From Paramecium tetraurelia (taxonomy: Eukaryota > Ciliophora > Oligohymenophorea > Peniculida > Parameciidae): a stretch of DNA of 64,000 nt. The translations under genes were made by a program, and so were the position numbers. The stretch spans positions 375,734 through 439,733 of the forward strand of contig NW_001799630.1 of NCBI RefSeq assembly GCF_000165425.1, written 5' to 3'. Below the pieces are notes generated by a model. It searched no databases, was not told the origin of the DNA, and saw only the letters and a program-made list of their open reading frames with translations. Shown here in pieces: positions 12,231 through 22,676 of this stretch. Within the stretch, counting starts at the first letter, position 1, and each line of letters starts with the position of its first letter.

Positions 12231-12468
12231 ATGACACTAAATCAAAAAAAAATTAAATTGAAATTAAAATCGATTATATTAAACAAAAATACATTCTATC
12301 AACATTACAATAATCAAATATTTTTAAATGATTTTTATTTAACTGTAAACTTCTCAGATCTTAATTATAATCAATTAGAGAGAGATGTGGGAAAGACTAA
12401 TAAAGAAAGTAGTTCCAAGATATCAGGAAACTATGGTAAATAATAAAGAAAATAATTTTGGTTTTTGA
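12231..12468 (+). CDS. Possible small protein with one 34-nt intron
   Basis: The ATG at 12231 opens a frame. If a 34-nt GTAAAC...TTAG segment (about 12345-12378) is spliced, it gives 67 aa ending in a basic amphipathic stretch (MWERLIKKVVPRYQETM) before a TGA. Without splicing the frame reads an AT-rich tail. The spliced form looks more like protein. No family recognised. It lies between divergent and convergent neighbours with under 250 bp of free space. Confidence 0.4.
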
Positions 12469-12497
12469 TGAATATTTAAGGAAAAAAAATTATTATT

Positions 12498-13558
12498 TCA
12501 TGAATTATTTTCGTCATTTTCTTCTTTCATCTTTTCGATAAGCAAATTCCATTCCTCCAATTACTTTGGATCTGGCTATTTCTAATGCTCTATCATTTTA
12601 AAGCATTCATCTTTTGGCCTTATCTGTTATTACTATTAGTGTTGTTGTTATGATTTCTATTGTTTCCTCTCCTATTTCTCCTGATCTGGAGATATTCCTA
12701 AATCTCCCAATCTATTAGCTTTCTTAGATCCACCTACTTTCTTACGATGTTGATGTAATTTCATATATTCTTCCAATGCCTTTCTTTCCCTTATATAAGT
12801 TAATTCCTATTATTTTCTTATTTTGCAAAACTCTTATAATTAATGTGTGTTCATCCATTGTCTTGTAATTATCTTTCTCTTATTTAACCCTTTATCATCT
12901 ATAGGTTCCACCTACACATTCTATTCCAAATCAAATACGTATTGTTTGTTATTTACATACATTATAATAAGAGGCTTCAATTATTTAAATTATTTTACTT
13001 CTCCTTTAACCATCAAATCTTCCAATTAATTTTATATCACTTTTTCATATTGAATCCACGTTTACCCATTATAATAAGACCATTTACCTTGCTATATTTT
13101 AATTTGTCTGGACACTATGGATGATTCTCTCCTAATTTTATAATAACTAATTTAATGATGCATGACCATGTGATCATAATCAACTATAAACTGCATGTCC
13201 TTGAAAATGATCTGGAACTCTCCTTGATTGCAGTAATGAAGCATATTCTCTAGGAGATTGCATCTTCTCCAATCAAATATTTTCCATTTCCCATCTTCAT
13301 CCAGGTAAAACCAATCAACATCATGATGTGGGGGTGGAAATGTGCTGATGGTCGGCATCTGCTGGGGCCTATATAAATAAATAAATAATTGTGTTCGTAA
13401 TAATACATATCAATAAGTGAAGGTGTAAATGTATATTAAGGCTATAAAAATAAGTATTATAATAATATACTTGGAAATCTATATAGCGTATAATATATAA
13501 ATATAAACTTACATTATGGTTGCACTATTTGAGGAACATTGAATTAGTACATACTCAT
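12498..13558 (-). CDS. Protein with two WWE domains; contains an 8-nt exon
   Basis: 319 aa. Three introns of 34 (13479-13512), 29 (13442-13470) and 38 nt (13369-13406) leave 320 codons exactly; exon 2 is only 8 nt (13471-13478). The spliced N-terminus is coherent (MSMYQFNVPQIVQPQYFQPQ). WWE 1: VDWFYLDEDGKWKIFDWRRC and a following FIVDYDHM strand. WWE 2: KWSYYNGQTWIQYEK and YVFDLEQNVQV. WWE domains bind ADP-ribose units, notably iso-ADP-ribose, in PARPs and some ubiquitin ligases. No PARP, RING or HECT domain is present, only a basic and Gln-rich C-terminal tail, so it may be an ADP-ribose reader or adaptor. A start at the later Met (13358) is possible but would drop the coherent N-terminus. 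Confidence 0.8.
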
Positions 13559-14557
13559 TCTTGCGCTCAATTATTTAATAAATTATTATTTGAATTATAG
13601 AGAAAGAATATATACATTAGTATTTAATAATATCAATATATTTACGATATAAATCTATTTGAAATATAATACATGCAATTCAATTAAGTTGTAATTTCTC
13701 TATCCATTTTAATTAATCGTGATATATATTGAATAATTGAAAGACTTCAATCCTATCACTCTTATAAATAAACTCCTTAACTCATTCTTTTTCAAAATTA
13801 TCTTAATTAGATTTATAATAAAATTTGAATTATGGTTAGCTAACATTTCATTACAGATTTTATAAATTGAGTTTATGATCTTTCAAGAGCAAAGCCAAAT
13901 CTAAAGATAAATTATTATATTTATATTTTAATTTTTCTTTTGATATTTTGATATGCTATTTTTTCATTCTTAATCTAATACTGAAGTAAAGATCAAGGTT
14001 CTTGAAAATAATTAAAGATTAGCATAATCTAGAAATTTCTGAGGAGAAATTACTGTTTGTAAATTTCATTTTTTATTCCAAAATTGAACATTCTTTAAAG
14101 ATTTATATAAAATTTATAATCTAATATTTTAGTTTTAATTAAGTTGCTTAATATTCTATTTAATTCCTTACTTAATATTAAACAAAATAAACTAAATACT
14201 TAATATACTTCTTATTTATTGTTAAAATAATTAGATGAGAAAGATATTATTAACAAATCTTTTCTTATGTTAAATGATAGTCATGATTTTATTTACTTAT
14301 TGAATAAATATAATGAGAGAATACTATTGAATTAAATTAAAGTAGAAATCTTATTAGTAAACTTTGATATTATATATTAATTATTTAATTAATAACTTGC
14401 CAGAATTATAAATATTTATTTAAAAAATGTTGAACTTTAATGCAAATAGAATTAGTAATCCCTAATGAATATACCAAAAATCACATAAGGATAGTTGTCA
14501 TTTCATTTGAGACTGATTTAATAAAAGATAATATTTATTTTTTGTATTAAACATTAA
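13559..14557. other. Intergenic, about 1 kb
   Basis: Very AT-rich with no convincing frame on either strand. It separates the WWE gene start from the end of the E2 gene. A slightly less AT-rich part at 13860-14080 could hold a small noncoding RNA, but I see no motif that identifies one. Confidence 0.5.
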
Positions 14558-15280
14558 TCAACCTCCCAAAAGAAAGTTTGCTGCTTATTCTTCATCATAT
14601 CCAAATCTAAGAAGAGCTTCCTATTTCACTTAAATACTATTAATTACCCTAACTTTGCCTACTTCAAACCCTAAATTGACTAAATTTTACACCTTCTCCT
14701 CTTACTTATTTTTTGAAGCATAATTTTATGTCCATTCTCTAAGAAATTAGTAAATACATACTTTGCTGTTTTAACAAATAAATCTTTTTAGGTTTTGTAT
14801 TGATTGGCTACTACAGCATCTTATGGGGAATCTAATTTAAGTTTTAGAAAATTCATTACCTGGTTATGGATCACACAATAATGCCTAAAGTGATAACAAA
14901 GCTGTACGTATAGAAAGCGCAGGTGACCACTCATCTTTTAATATATCCAAACAAATAGCCCCAGTTTAACTAGATATAGTGATGAAAATTACGAAGAGAT
15001 GTTGGGATGCCAAATACGAGTGTCGAACTTCATTTTTGGAGGTTTGTATGGATATTCTTGAGGAATCACTATGTCAACCTAAAAGTAACCATTAGCGTAA
15101 GGTGTATCAGATGGTCCATTTATAAAGCCTTTCCAATGAGTAATATTTTAATCAACCAACAAAATTGAAATTCCAGAATCTTCTCCCTAAGAAAAATAAA
15201 TATTAACATATTACTTTTTTTTATCTTTCGTTGAAGTCCTGCAATTCTTTATTCAATCTATTTGTTTAAGTTTTTTACAT
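14558..15280 (-). CDS. Ubiquitin-conjugating enzyme E2 with C-terminal UBA domain (UBE2K/Ubc1-like)
   Basis: 197 aa after five introns (28, 23, 28, 23 and 27 nt), an exact multiple of three. The UBC fold is clear: PSDTPYANGYFQVDI, YPYKPPKMKFDTRIWHPNIS, catalytic Cys in GAICLDILKDEWSPAL, then DAVVANQY. The last 40 residues form a UBA domain: LVNLGFEVGKV and EALLRFGYDEEQAANFLLGG. E2s of this class build Lys48-linked ubiquitin chains, and the UBA binds ubiquitin. The last intron (27 nt) lies inside the UBA, is a multiple of three and has no TGA in frame, so its retention would insert nine residues. Confidence 0.93.
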
Positions 15281-15705
15281 TGAAAAATAATTAAATAATG
15301 AATTTAGTAAATATAGTCATAAAATCCATTTAATTAATAGAAACCCCACTTTTTGGGATAACAGTATTCTTAAAAATTAACATTTTACTGATTGTTGAAT
15401 GATTATAGTTTAATTGTATTATCAATAATAGTTAAATTTATAATATGATCTTAGGAGTTTTATAGAATAGTTTGAATATTATAATTTCTAGCCTATTTGC
15501 ATTTATTGTTTAAAATATATTTTTCTATTAAGCATATAAGTTTCAATATAATTTTAAGCTTCGATAGATAAAATTTAAATGACATGGAGTAGAGGTTGTT
15601 AAAAAATAAAAATACTCTAAAATTTAGAAGGATACCTTTCTAAAAATTCAGATTTTTTAGGATAGTATATTATAAACCAACTCAATTAATTTTCAATTAA
15701 TTAAA
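15281..15705. other. Intergenic, shared 5' region of divergent E2 and NECAP genes
   Basis: 425 bp, AT-rich, no open frame of note. A short hairpin (CCCC...GGGG around a T-run, near 15343-15358) is visible. It must hold both promoters, but no motif stands out. Confidence 0.5.
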
Positions 15706-16598
15706 ATGTCTATTGAATATGTGCTTTTAGTGAAACAATAGTAAGTTTGCCTATTCAAGATTCCTCCGGTCAGCACCATCAAGGGGCACTATTTGGATGA
15801 TTGGAAAGAGATGTTTTGGGAAGGTAAAATAAAACTTCTAATTAATAGGGGGAATCAAATTAACAGAAAAAGGGGGGTTATTGACTTTATATTTCATTGA
15901 CAAAAATACTTCAGCAGTCCAAACCTTCGTAAATTTACCAGATAACCCATATTTGGCAATTGAGAAAACAGTTGATAGTTAAAGGCAATATATTAATTTT
16001 GATTATTAGAGGATACGCAGTAAGGTTAGTAACTCCAACTGGAGGTCACTAATGGGTTGGGTGTGTGTTTAGAGATAGAAATGATGCTTTTGATTTCAAC
16101 GAAAAGATATTGAAATTTATTTCAGATAGAGAGATGGAAAGAAATCCAGAGAAATTTAAAAATGAATTCCAACCTACATAAGATTTTAGTTTGAAATAAG
16201 GATAGAAAATCCAAATATCCTTGGGAGAAGGAAATGAATAAAAGAAGTAAACATAATAAAAAGGGGAAGCCAATTTGTCTTAATTTAAATTTGCACCTCC
16301 ACCTGATGCAGGTGATTTTGGTTAATTTTCATAACCAGTTAAATAACAACCAACTTAAACAGTGTAAAATAGTTGGGGTAATTTTGATTTCAACTCTTGG
16401 AATCAACCAAGTGTACCATAGTAGAATGCATTCTAACAGGCTCCTCCACAATAATAATAATAATTTGGATTTGGATAACAAAATCAATCATAGCCTCAAT
16501 AATAATTTAATCCCTAGCCTTAGGCATTTACAATTTAATCATAACCATAATAATAAAATTAAGCAAAGACAAAGGAATTGAATTTATTGGATATATGA
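15706..16598 (+). CDS. NECAP-like clathrin adaptor accessory protein
   Basis: 280 aa with two 25-nt introns, exon sum exact. The N-terminal PH-like NECAP domain is clear: VLLVKQ then IPPVSTIKGHYLDDWKEMFW, KLTEKGGLLTLYF, and WVGCVFRDRNDAFDFNEKI. GEANLSQFKFAPPPDAGDF matches the Pro-rich linker of NECAPs. The C-terminal 110 residues are Gln/Asn-rich and carry a WxxF motif (SWGNF) and end with NLLDI, a clathrin-box-like motif. NECAPs bind AP-1/AP-2 ear domains and act in clathrin-coated vesicle formation at the plasma membrane. Both peptide motifs are as expected for that role. Confidence 0.88.
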
Positions 16599-16628
16599 AT
16601 GCACATAATTAAACATATTATTATTATA

Positions 16629-17558
16629 TCATTCGATAATTTCCATTTCCTATCCAACTTCAGTTAATTCTTATTTTTCAATATTAAACTAATATTTTTT
16701 AAGAGCAGCTAAGAATAATCTATAAAAAATGATACGTGTGTTGTTGATTGGAAAATCATAAGGTACTTGCCTTTAATATGACTTCGCATTGTATTATCTA
16801 ATGTTTCTTTTATAGTCCACACCATCCTTAGTAATGGCAACAACATCTACATTGCTTCCAGATCTGGAAATCAATAGAAATATCAATATACCCCATATCA
16901 TGGAAAATACCAGCTTCGATGGCTTCGATAGCAAGATCAATAGCTTACTATTTTGTAAGTCCATCCTAAAACTTGGCTTCTAAAATACCCAAAGCAGCAA
17001 GTGATCCACTTCCCATAGATTGGAATGGATGATAAACATAACTATATTAATAAGTATGGTTTACTTTCCATGAGGAGAAACAGACGCTAATTAAGGTCCA
17101 TTGCAATCAATTCCTCCAATAATCAAAGCAACTCCAATATGGCCTCTATAAGGAAAGAGCTTAGAAGTAAGTTTAGTGATGACTTCATTGACTCTGCTTT
17201 ATCTATTTAAATTTAGTCTTTAGAGTTTAAGTTTAGCATTAAAATGTGCGCATTAATGATGCAAATCAGCAGCTGTACCAGCTCCAGCAGCCCAGATATT
17301 TGGGGCTAGAGTGTGTAATTTCTCACAGTTTTTATCAGCAACTATTGATCCTGCTGTAGCCCTAGTATCAGCAGCCATCACAACTCCACCATCAAATAAA
17401 ACACCTACAATTGTTGTTCCTGTTTTTGTGAATGGCATTTCTTTAAATCCTTAGGCTTTCATTAATTCATTTCTTTAATTATAATATCATCTTTACCTTT
17501 TCACATTTGTATAATCATAGCCACCTTTGGATTGAAGATAATTGTCCAAGTATTACAT
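16629..17558 (-). CDS. PSMB7: 20S proteasome beta-2 subunit (PSMB7-type)
   Basis: 284 aa with introns of 24, 23 and 28 nt. The propeptide ends KTG and the mature chain starts [11 protein letters not shown], so the N-terminal catalytic Thr is present. Asp17 (ADTRATAG) and Lys33 (VADKNCEK) are also present, followed by [30 protein letters not shown] and [16 protein letters not shown] complete the core. Beta-2 gives the trypsin-like activity of the proteasome. The 24-nt intron is a multiple of three but contains an in-frame TGA. Its start is 48 bp from the divergent RSP4/6 start, so the two genes share a very short promoter region. Confidence 0.95.
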
Positions 17559-17605
17559 ATTTATAATATTTAAATTTAATTATTATTATTATTCAGATTA
17601 GGATA

Positions 17606-19069
17606 ATGGAAGAACAATTATAATAAATATTCAATTCTAAATACAAAAACAAAACACTCTACAATCATTTTTGTGAGTTGCACTATCAGATGCAGGAGAA
17701 TAAATATTATAATGCGAAGAGTATATATATATATTAATTTAATTAGATTTAGCAGATTTCGAAGATTTGAGTAATTTTATTAAGGAGAACAGATTTTATC
17801 ATGTAGCACTCAAATCTGCTGATGAAGTTAATAATTTAAAAGATCAAGCTTTCCCATGGTAAGAATATTGTGCAAAATTAATGTAACTTATGCAATTCAA
17901 AGCTAAATAAATAAATGCCAACATCTAGAACTTTTTAAAATTAAATACCTTATTGAATATAGTTGGGTATGGAGTCCATGATGAAGATGCATACGTAATA
18001 CAGCAATGCCTTAAACAAATTGCATAAAGAGATCCAAATATTTCAAGCGTACGTTTTTGGGGAAAAATACTTGCACAACAAAAGGATTACTTTGTTATTG
18101 AAGTTACACTAAATAAACAAATAAAAGAACCCTAACCTCCTGATTGTGATGAAAAACTGAATGAATATGTTCATTATGTTACTTAAGATCGTAATACTTA
18201 TAGCATAATTAATTAGTTTTGGAAGATTGGGCCTTGTTGCCATAAGTAACACGTAATTAGATGGAAGCCAGTAGATATATTACTTATATATTCAGCGGAA
18301 ATCTAAATAAAAACATTACATAATATCCATATTTTGAAGGGAAAGAAAAACATCTATTGAAAGCTTAGATATTAAGAATTACACATGCCAACCTATTAGC
18401 TCCTAGAGGGTTGTATAAATATGAAGATGAAACAAAAACAATAGGATTTGAAGAAGAATTCAAGATGCCTGAATCAACTGAATTGGCAACTATGGATGCA
18501 TGGGTTCATTTGCCTGCTTATATTTTAAAATAAGGAAGAATAACATTCTATGAGGATCCTTCTTTAAAGGAAGAAGAATTGAATTAGATGAAGGAGTCTG
18601 ATCCTGAATAAGAGAGATTAAAATCTATTAAGGATGATAAACGTAATGATTGATTACTACTATATAGCATTTGAGTAGAATGATGGTAATTGGTTGATTA
18701 AAATTTTTGGAGAAACATAATAATATACCGGCAATTCAGATGATTAATAACCTTTAAGTTATTAAGTAGTATTGTTAAGAAACTTTTTGTGGCCTGGAGC
18801 AGTGACTGTTAGCAATGTATATATTTAATCGTATAACATCTAAGACAAATGAATACATAAGTGTTTACTTTGGATATGGATTAAAGAATCAATAGCATTC
18901 CTTTAATCCTTTAGCCCCAAAGGATGTGCAAGAGGATCCTGAAGACATTGATGAAGTTCCTGAACCAAATCCCAGAGAGTAGCCAGACGAGTTGGAACCA
19001 GATAGTGATGATGAAAGAAGAAGAGAATAGGAGAGAAGGGAAGCTGAATTGCAATAGTAATAAGAATGA
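17606..19069 (+). CDS. Radial spoke head protein RSP4/RSP6 family
   Basis: 452 aa; introns of 26, 26, 25 and 28 nt give 453 codons. Family landmarks: VRFWGKILAQQKDYFVIEV, WALLPQVTRNQM then YPYFEGKEKHLLKAQILRI, HANLLAPRGLYKYED, MDAWVHLPAYILKQGR, LRNFLWPGAVTVSN and VYFGYGLKNQ. The C-terminus is acidic (PEDIDEVPEPNPREQPDE). RSP4/6 proteins form the spoke head of axonemal radial spokes, which relay signals from the central pair to dynein arms. Ciliates have several paralogues; I cannot say which this is. Confidence 0.93.
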
Positions 19070-19237
19070 TATATTTATAATATATTGTTGTTTTTTATTT
19101 AAAAAAGCTCTTGGATTTGCTGTTCTTTCAATTATTTTATTATTGTTGTTATTGTTGTTGTTATTATACTTATGTTTGGTCCTCTTGCTTTCCAAAATTC
19201 ATGATGTAGAAATGTTCATTGCGTCTGAAATAATAGT

Positions 19238-20788
19238 TCATAATTACTTAAGCCCAATGTTTCCTCCTAAGATCCACAATTATTCGCCATTGTAAATATC
19301 TGCAGCATGAAAATATCTGGGAGAAGGCATTTAACCATATTAAGTAGGTGTAATCCATGTATTTGTTATGAAATCGAATAAATGTAGATCATTCAGTCTA
19401 TTAGATTTGCTATTTCTACCGCCGAAAATACAAATTTTAGATTTGATCAAATTGGTTGTATGGCCATATCTTGGTTCAGGAGCAACCCCTTGAGTTTGGA
19501 TCTATTGCCATTAAACACTATCAAAGTTCAGCACCCATATATCATTAAAATATTCGTCTTAATTCTTCCCACAAAATATGTACATCTTCTCATTAACTTA
19601 GATTGCAGTATGTCCATATCGCGGTGAAGGTTAATTGTTAACATTCAGTTTCACCCATTGCATGTTCTAAATGTTCATATAATAGACATCATTGTATATC
19701 AATTCAACTTCAAGATCAGGGGATAAATAATATCCACCAAAAAGTATTACTAATTCTTCTTAAGCATAAAATGTTAGACTAGCTCTTTCTCTCTCAGTCC
19801 ATTTCTTATCAGTTTTAGCCAAATACCAAGTTTTGGCTGATGTCACATACACAAAATGGTCATTCAAGATATTATGTTCATCTACACCACCAAAAAATAA
19901 TATTTTATCTCCATATGCTACTGCATTATGATATGCTCTTGGTCTTGGCATTTCTCCTTCAGTTTCTTCCAAATTCAATTAATGATCTCCGAATGTTAGT
20001 TTATACATTTCATTTCTACTTGGAGCCCCACCAAATATGTAGAATTAATTCCCAATACTTGTCATTGTATGTCCATAAATGTGATCAAAAGTATGATACA
20101 ATAAGTCATGTTTGGTCCAATAAACATTATTGAAATCTAGTTCTTATGATTCCGTTCTATTTATTAAAACAACCATAATGTTATTTTTCCTTCCAAATGA
20201 GTTCATTATGGTAGGCTGGCAACTATCATGAAAGTATTGACTTCCCCTTTTAAATATGAATTCATAACGTCCTTCTTGTAAATTCACATACGTATAATAT
20301 TCATCGCATAGTTTGAATTAGTTATATCGCTTTTATAATTTGATTGGTTAACTCCAATTATCCCATGATCCAATCACTTCCTCAGCTACCTCAAACAGTC
20401 TTATCAAAGGTTTTGCGTTTGATTCAAAGATCTGATATGCTCTTTTAGGAAGCACTTGTATCTGTAATCATTATAACTTTTACCATATTATTATATGATC
20501 CATGATTGTCATTCACAGTCTCTTGATTCTACAGATATCTCCATTAATTATCTACTAAGAACTTATATTCATATTGTCCAACTGCCAAATTTAAAGTGCA
20601 TTTATTTCCAATTAATTTAGTCCCCACTTAGAAGAGATTCCATGATCCAAATAACAATACCTCTTTACCTTCTTATGGCCTATTGAATATTCACAATAAT
20701 ACCAAACAAATTTGACTGGTTAAGCAGCACAAGGCTATCTAGGGTGTATATTTCCACAATCTTCACATCGATTCAGATTAATATTCAT
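19238..20788 (-). CDS. Kelch-repeat protein with two N-terminal CBM48/AMPK-beta-like domains
   Basis: 501 aa after introns of 23 and 22 nt, exact. The N-terminus has a small Cys cluster (CEDCGN). CBM48-like domain 1: VKFVWPQEGKEVLLFGSWN, then AVGQYEYKFLVDNQWRY. Domain 2: IRLFEVAEEVIGSWDNWSQP, then LQEGRYEFIFKRGSQYFHD. About five kelch repeats follow (FYIFGGAP, ILFFGGVD, VILFGGYY, MYIFCGKN, ICIFGGRN, LWILGG) and probably form a propeller. CBM48/E-set domains bind glycogen or starch in AMPK-beta and debranching enzymes. Inference: a carbohydrate-store-associated scaffold. Its ATG lies 55 bp from the likely stop of the sorting nexin gene. Confidence 0.85.
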
Positions 20789-20842
20789 TAAATTATATAA
20801 ATATATAAAATCAAATGGACTGCCAAAAGTTTTATCGTAATT

Positions 20843-22459
20843 TCAAATTATTTAATTATATTTAGGCTAATCTATTAATCATCAATAGATACAATTGATA
20901 TCTTTCCTTAAAATAACTTAAAATATATAATCTTATTTTACTTATCAATATAATATTGAGCATATGATTTTATTAGAATACTCCAAATGGATGAAATAGA
21001 CTGAAATTAAGTTTTAGCAATTGCTTATTCCTCTTACTTAAGTTTTTAACTCATAATTTTCTATTCCAATTTATTTTTCTATTATTCAAGATCTTTGATA
21101 TAATTCATGCACTAAGACATAGCACTAGCTTCTCTCTATTCAGTTACAAAATAATCGTAAACATCATTCATAGTATCAATTTACATTTATAAACCCCTAT
21201 CAATAGAATTTGATTTTCTTCTTTAAATAATTTCCTCTGACTACAAATTAAGATGAATCAAATGCAACTCTGGAAGAATATATTTAGATAGGTAATTTAC
21301 ATTCTTAGAATGCTATTCAAATAGCTTTTTGATATCTGAAAAATCACTAATCTTCAATTATTCTAATTTTGACATCAAAAGTGAAAAATCGTTACATTTT
21401 TATCTCTATTATTCATTTACTGATTCTTTAGTTTCAAATTCTTCAAAACTCTATTTGTACCTTAAATCGATCTAATCAATGCTCGTTTGTTGAGTCATCT
21501 CCTTCAATTTATTTTATACATAATCCATTTCTTAATTGCTATCCTTATTTGTTTTTGTTATAAAAACATTGAATTCTATGGATTATGCAAAATACGTTAT
21601 CTTAGATAGTTTCATCAAAAAGTATTCGATAGCCTTCCTCATATTCTCTATATGTTCATTTGAGTAATCTTCAAAAGTTGATTTGTTCATCAATGGTGGA
21701 ATATATACTCCAGGCCTAAACTTTAATTATTCTGCTTATTATACCATCTCAGCTGCAATATTTATCGTAATTACAATACATCCTAAAACCTTCTAATCAC
21801 TTCTTGTTCTGTGCTATCTACTATGCGGAATTAAACAAATTTATTAGTTAGTCCTTATTATATAATTTATGGATCACACACTCTATATTACTTTCCTACA
21901 TATTCAAACTTGCTGTTTTTTTGATTACCTTCATTTTAGGACAAGTATAATTAATATAATTATGATTAATATTGAGTTTATTGTTCAACCAAAGGAACTA
22001 TTTGCCACTCCAAAAACTATAATTATTATTTGTATCCTCCTGCTATTGCCCCTAATTGATAATTTTATTCCACTTTAAATTCCTTCTTCTCTCCATCCTT
22101 TTATCCAATCTAAATTTATTGCTTATTTGTCTGTATTTCTAATCGATTTATGCCAATCTCATTTTAATACCATGTCAAATGAATTATGTATTCACTATTA
22201 TCCAAAACTAATTTTTGTTCACTCACTCCAAACATTTTTGATGATCTATAATCAATTTACATAAATACTTGTGCTCCTTGCATTTTATTATTGATTGAGA
22301 ACTAAATGAATAATAATAATTTTGGATGCCTAAAATCCCTTAACTTGTAAAAAAGATCTTTATAGTGTGAATCTTATAAGGAATCAAGGTTTATAAGTCA
22401 ATTGAATCATCAAAATACTTAAGATCTCCCTATTTGATTCCAAGAATTATGGATTCCAT
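20843..22459 (-). CDS. Sorting-nexin-like protein: jacalin-like lectin domain, PX domain, coiled-coil/BAR region
   Basis: About 512 aa with introns of 23, 29 and 26 nt. Residues 1-135 resemble a jacalin-type beta-prism: IHTIKIFFTSQGILGIQ, then EYIIHLTWYQNEIGINRLEI, TNKQQIQIGQ, QLGAIAGGYKQQLQFLEW. A PX domain follows: YRVCDPQI then KFVQFRIVDST, EQEVIRRFQDVLQLR, PGVYIPPL, NMRKAIEYFLMKL. The rest is a long helical region of the BAR type. PX domains bind phosphoinositides on endosomes. The stop depends on a 26-nt intron near the end; without it the frame runs to 20785 and overlaps the kelch ATG. The PX call is firm; the jacalin call is by pattern and moderate. Confidence 0.72.
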
Positions 22460-22676
22460 AGAAATTTAATTAATGATAATTTCAACGCAGTTAACTACTC
22501 AATTTATTAGATATAGAAAATAACTTTGAGTGAGTTATTTTAAATTTACATCAACATGAAGTTATACTTCTAAAACGAAACCATGTTCCTAATGAAAATA
22601 AGTATGATATCTCAAATATTTTATATAAAAAGGATAAATAAATATTTTCTTAAGCTATATTTATTATATGAAAATA

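Noticed and set aside
13985..14080. U6-like stretch (GATTAGCAT) in an intergenic region
   Set aside because: Only nine bases match; the conserved U6 core and flanking stems are absent.
16234..16581. Plus-strand frame of 115 codons
   Set aside because: It is an alternative frame of the NECAP Gln-rich tail; the NECAP frame is supported by its conserved domain.
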